DNA of 64,000 bases from NCBI GenBank assembly GCA_017301975.1, contig JAFLEI010000005.1:124001-188000 (forward strand). The letters are read 5' to 3'. Shown here in pieces: positions 61,102-64,000 of the stretch. The notes under the pieces were generated by a model that made no database searches, was not told where the DNA came from, and saw only the letters and a list, made by a program, of their open reading frames with translations. The translations under genes and the position numbers were made by a program. Within the stretch, counting starts at the first letter, position 1; every line of letters starts with the position of its first letter. Origin of the DNA: Verrucomicrobiota bacterium. Lineage in GTDB: Bacteria > Verrucomicrobiota > Verrucomicrobiia > Verrucomicrobiales > Verrucomicrobiaceae.

Positions 61102-64000
61102 AAAAGGCTGCGAACCGCCAACCTCCACCCCCGTCCGGGCGTGCGCGGGGGGATGCGCTCGGTCTGGTGGATTTGACGCTGAAGTCAGCGGCGTTTCAGC
61201 AGAAGCTGAAGAAGGCTCCGTTGTTGCTCGATCACGTCACCCCGCAGGCCTTTGGCTTTGCGGCGGCGCTCATGGTCCGGCATGCGGAGAAGGTCCTGCC
61301 TGGACGTCGCGTTTGGATTTTGTGCGCGGACGTGAAGACGCAGGATCACGTGCATGCGGAACTCGGCGTGTGGCAGTGTCCTGCACTCTATTTCCCGCGT
61401 CTCGGGCAGCTGGTGAACGATGCCCTGATCGACCCTGAACTGCTGGCGGAGCGCGCTGGCGTGCTTGGCCGCATGATGGAAGGAGACGCGCCGGTCATGG
61501 TGCTGTGCGCGGAAAGTTTGGACGAGCCCGCTCCTGCCCTGGCTGAAATCTCCAGCCAGCGCCGCATGCTCAGCATCGGCGCGAAGCTGGATGTGGAAGC
61601 CCTGCTGCGTGATCTGACCGAGGCAGGCTATGAACGTGTCCCCGTCGTCACCGAGCGTGGTCAGTTCGCCCGTCGAGGTGGCATCGTGGACTTTTTCTCC
61701 TGGCAGGCGGAGGAACCGCTGCGGCTGGAGTTTTTCGATGACGAAATCGAATCGATCCGCGCCTTTGATCTGCACAATCAGTCTTCCATCAAGCGGCTGG
61801 AGAGCGTGGGCGTCATTCTGCAGATGAATGACAACGCCGAAGAAGCCTCGCGGGTGCGGGAGCATCTGCACAAGGACGACTTCATTGTCTCCATCGACTG
61901 CGAAGCGGAGGCGCATGCACGCATCCTCAGCGGTGCCGCGCCCGTCGAGGGCATGGAGGACTATTCAGCGGCCATCCACGAAAACCCGCTCGGCGTCTTT
62001 GATGCATCCGACTTCGTGCTGCATGAAGCACGGCGTGAGCACTTCGCCCGTCAAATCCGCGAATGGCATGGTGACGGCTGGCGCACCGTCATTTTCTTCC
62101 ATAACGAGGCCGAACGTGAACGCTTCGCGGAGCTTCAGAGCGGCCTGCCCGCCTCGCTCGAAACAAAGCTGGGCCTGCTCTATCGCGGCTTCACCGTGCC
62201 CGCCGCCAAACTGGCGGTGCTGACCGGAGCGGAAATTTTCGGCCGTCATCAAAACATCCGCCGCGTGCGCGGATCGAAACTCGATGAAGCCGAAGTGCTG
62301 CGCAAAGCGCGCGATGTCATGCGCGACCTGCGTGAAGGCGACATCGTCGTGCATGCCGAGCACGGCGTGGCCCGCTTCGGCGGTGTCGAGGTGCGCGATT
62401 CAGGCAAGCGCGAAGAGGTGCTCGTGCTCCATTACGCCGAGGGTGCCAAGCTCTTTGTGCCGGTGGCCCACACGCATCTGGTCACGCGCTACGTCGGTGT
62501 CGGCGGCAAAGCCCCCGCCCTCAGCAAACTCAGCGAAGCGCGCTGGCAGAAGACGCGCAAGAGCGCGGAGAAAAGCGTCGAGGACTTCGCCGTGCGCATG
62601 CTCAGCGTGGCGGCGGAACGGCAGACGCTGAAGGCGTACTCCCACCAGCCAGACACGAAGTGGCAGGTCGAGTTCGAGGAATCATTTTTGTACCGCGAAA
62701 CTCCAGACCAGCTCCGCAGTGTGGAGGAAATCAAGCGCGACATGGAGGCTGAAAAACCCATGGACCGTCTGCTCTGCGCAGACGTCGGCTTCGGCAAAAC
62801 GGAGGTCGCCATTCGTGCCGCTTTCAAAGCCGTCATGGGCGGCCGTCAGGTGGCGATCCTCGTCCCCACCACCGTGCTCGCACGCCAGCACTGGGAAAAC
62901 ATCCGCCAGCGCATGAGCGAGTTCCCTGTGTCCGTGGAAATGCTCTGCCGCCTCACACCGCCCAATCGTGAACGAGAGATCCTGCGGGGCATCACCGAGG
63001 GGACGGTGGACATCGTTGTCGGTACGCACCGCGTCATTTCCAAAGATGTGCGCTTCAAAAACCTCGGCCTTGCGGTGATCGATGAGGAGCAGCGCTTCGG
63101 AGTGAAGCACAAGGAGAAATTCAAGGATCTCTTTCGGCTCGTCGATGTGCTCACACTCAGCGCCACGCCGATTCCTCGCACCCTCTACCTCGCGTTGATG
63201 GGCATGCGTGACATGAGCACCATCGAGACACCGCCGCCGAACAAGCAGGCCGTGCAGACCATGATCTGCCCCTACGACGAGCGCACGATCAAGCAGGCTG
63301 TCGAAGCGGAGATCGAGCGCGGCGGGCAGGTCTTCTTCCTGCACAATCGCGTGATGACCATCGAAAAAGTCGCGCAGCGCATCCGCGATCTCTGCCCGAA
63401 GGCCCGTGTCATCATCGGCCATGGCCAGATGGACAGCGAGCTGCTGGAGGACGTGATGCACACTTTTGTCGATGGTGGAGCGGATGTGCTCGTCTGCACC
63501 ACCATCATTGAAAGCGGGGTCGATATTCCCAATGCCAACACCATCATCATTGATCGCGCAGACCGCTTCGGCCTCGCTGATTTGTATCAGCTCCGCGGGC
63601 GTGTCGGCCGCGGCGGCGTGCAGGCCTATGCCTACCTCCTCCTCCCGCAGGATGCGGTGACCGCAGGCGATGCACGCAAGCGCGTGAACGCCATCAAGCA
63701 GTACGCCGGCCTCGGCAGCGGCTTCAAAATCGCGCTGCGGGATCTGGAGATTCGCGGCGCGGGCAATCTCCTCGGCACCGAGCAGAGCGGCCACATCGCC
63801 GCCGTCGGGTTTGATCTCTACTGCCAGATGCTCAAGCAAAGCGTCGCCCGCATGCAGGGCCGCCGCGTGGCGCGCCCGGTCGAAGTCGGCCTGCGCACCG
63901 ACTTCCTTGTCATGAACGAGGCCATGATGGTCCAGGCCGCCAAAACCGCCACACCAGCCTTTCTGCCTTCCACCTTCATCGAAGACCTCAAGCTCCGCAT
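61098..64000 (+). CDS. mfd: Transcription-repair coupling factor Mfd (3' end outside window)
   Basis: Read from GTG 61098, which lies 75 bases after the previous in-frame stop; at least 967 residues before the window ends. The N-terminal part is the UvrB-like module (LLLDHVTPQAFGFAAALMV, FARRGGIVDFFSW). The RNA-polymerase-interaction module follows (DIVVHAEHGVARFGG). Motor motifs are ADVGFGKTEVAIRAAFKAV (Walker A, Lys567), VIDEEQRFGVKHKEKF, LSATPIPRTLYLALMGMRD and IIDRADRFGLADLYQLRGR. The protein displaces stalled RNA polymerase and recruits UvrA. The C-terminal inhibitory domain begins near the right edge. An internal start at 61270 would remove conserved residues. Confidence 0.93.
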   Translation, partial: MKKAANRQPPPPSGRARGDALGLVDLTLKSAAFQQKLKKAPLLLDHVTPQAFGFAAALMVRHAEKVLPGRRVWILCADVKTQDHVHAELGVWQCPALYFPRLGQLVNDALIDPELLAERAGVLGRMMEGDAPVMVLCAESLDEPAPALAEISSQRRMLSIGAKLDVEALLRDLTEAGYERVPVVTERGQFARRGGIVDFFSWQAEEPLRLEFFDDEIESIRAFDLHNQSSIKRLESVGVILQMNDNAEEASRVREHLHKDDFIVSIDCEAEAHARILSGAAPVEGMEDYSAAIHENPLGVFDASDFVLHEARREHFARQIREWHGDGWRTVIFFHNEAERERFAELQSGLPASLETKLGLLYRGFTVPAAKLAVLTGAEIFGRHQNIRRVRGSKLDEAEVLRKARDVMRDLREGDIVVHAEHGVARFGGVEVRDSGKREEVLVLHYAEGAKLFVPVAHTHLVTRYVGVGGKAPALSKLSEARWQKTRKSAEKSVEDFAVRMLSVAAERQTLKAYSHQPDTKWQVEFEESFLYRETPDQLRSVEEIKRDMEAEKPMDRLLCADVGFGKTEVAIRAAFKAVMGGRQVAILVPTTVLARQHWENIRQRMSEFPVSVEMLCRLTPPNREREILRGITEGTVDIVVGTHRVISKDVRFKNLGLAVIDEEQRFGVKHKEKFKDLFRLVDVLTLSATPIPRTLYLALMGMRDMSTIETPPPNKQAVQTMICPYDERTIKQAVEAEIERGGQVFFLHNRVMTIEKVAQRIRDLCPKARVIIGHGQMDSELLEDVMHTFVDGGADVLVCTTIIESGVDIPNANTIIIDRADRFGLADLYQLRGRVGRGGVQAYAYLLLPQDAVTAGDARKRVNAIKQYAGLGSGFKIALRDLEIRGAGNLLGTEQSGHIAAVGFDLYCQMLKQSVARMQGRRVARPVEVGLRTDFLVMNEAMMVQAAKTATPAFLPSTFIEDLKLR

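Overview
The window (about 60 percent G+C) looks like a chromosomal segment of a Verrucomicrobiota bacterium, probably Verrucomicrobiaceae in the Prosthecobacter neighbourhood. This is inferred from gene content: a DUF1549/DUF1553 protein beside a sulfatase, many exported sialidase-like, DUF1080 and FAD-oxidoreductase proteins, a DUF5069 protein, and a 2,229-residue protein of autotransporter-associated beta-strand repeats ending in a PEP-CTERM tail. No tRNA, rRNA, IS element, prophage or CRISPR array is visible. The genes read as a scavenger of complex glycans.

Layout. 1-2393: GrpE-like protein (5' cut off), lidless Hsp70 and a small J-like protein without HPD, a compact chaperone cassette. 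2427-6337: RsuA-type pseudouridine synthase, polysaccharide deacetylase, a candidate minus-strand structured RNA (6S-like rod plus terminator), a metallophosphoesterase that has lost late metal-binding motifs, and a DUF1080-like protein. 6418-10769: a double sialidase and a sialidase fused to a sialate O-acetylesterase. 10883-14007: phosphofructokinase, divergent from an overlapping KDPG aldolase / KDG kinase pair. 14159-21090: M3 oligopeptidase, sulfatase, DUF1549/1553 protein and FAD oxidoreductase. 21179-23698 (minus): PepD dipeptidase and LacI-type regulator. 24162-27780: third sialidase-like protein and a bile acid:Na+ symporter-family transporter. 27797-30926: lipoprotein of lower G+C, APH-fold kinase, HpaI-type aldolase, YlbF-family protein.

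30939-39179 is a co-directional run of six exported proteins (DUF4886 SGNH, two FAD oxidoreductases, a Tat-signal pyruvyl-transferase-like protein, a metallophosphoesterase, a DUF1080 protein). 39234-42115 holds stress and regulatory genes: OsmC, DUF1398, an ECF sigma with a Cys-containing tail, and HxlR divergent from a DinB-like protein across a clear operator. Two MATE transporters flank a DUF5069 protein (42112-45356). Then come the giant repeat protein, a clan-A glycoside hydrolase, a fucose-isomerase-like protein, a VCBS/FG-GAP protein, a TauE/SafE permease, a small lipoprotein, a Gfo/Idh/MocA oxidoreductase, a frameshifted ORF remnant, and mfd running off the right edge.

Several non-coding signals stand out. 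Four copies of a GTAG-headed palindrome (REP-like) lie at gene 3' ends, one with a compensatory base-pair change and two supplying the stop codon. There is a perfect HxlR-type operator, a pair of 14-bp repeats spaced exactly 21 bp before the isomerase-like gene, and the minus-strand RNA candidate at about 4130-4278. All functional calls come from reading motifs by eye; no database search or folding program was run.
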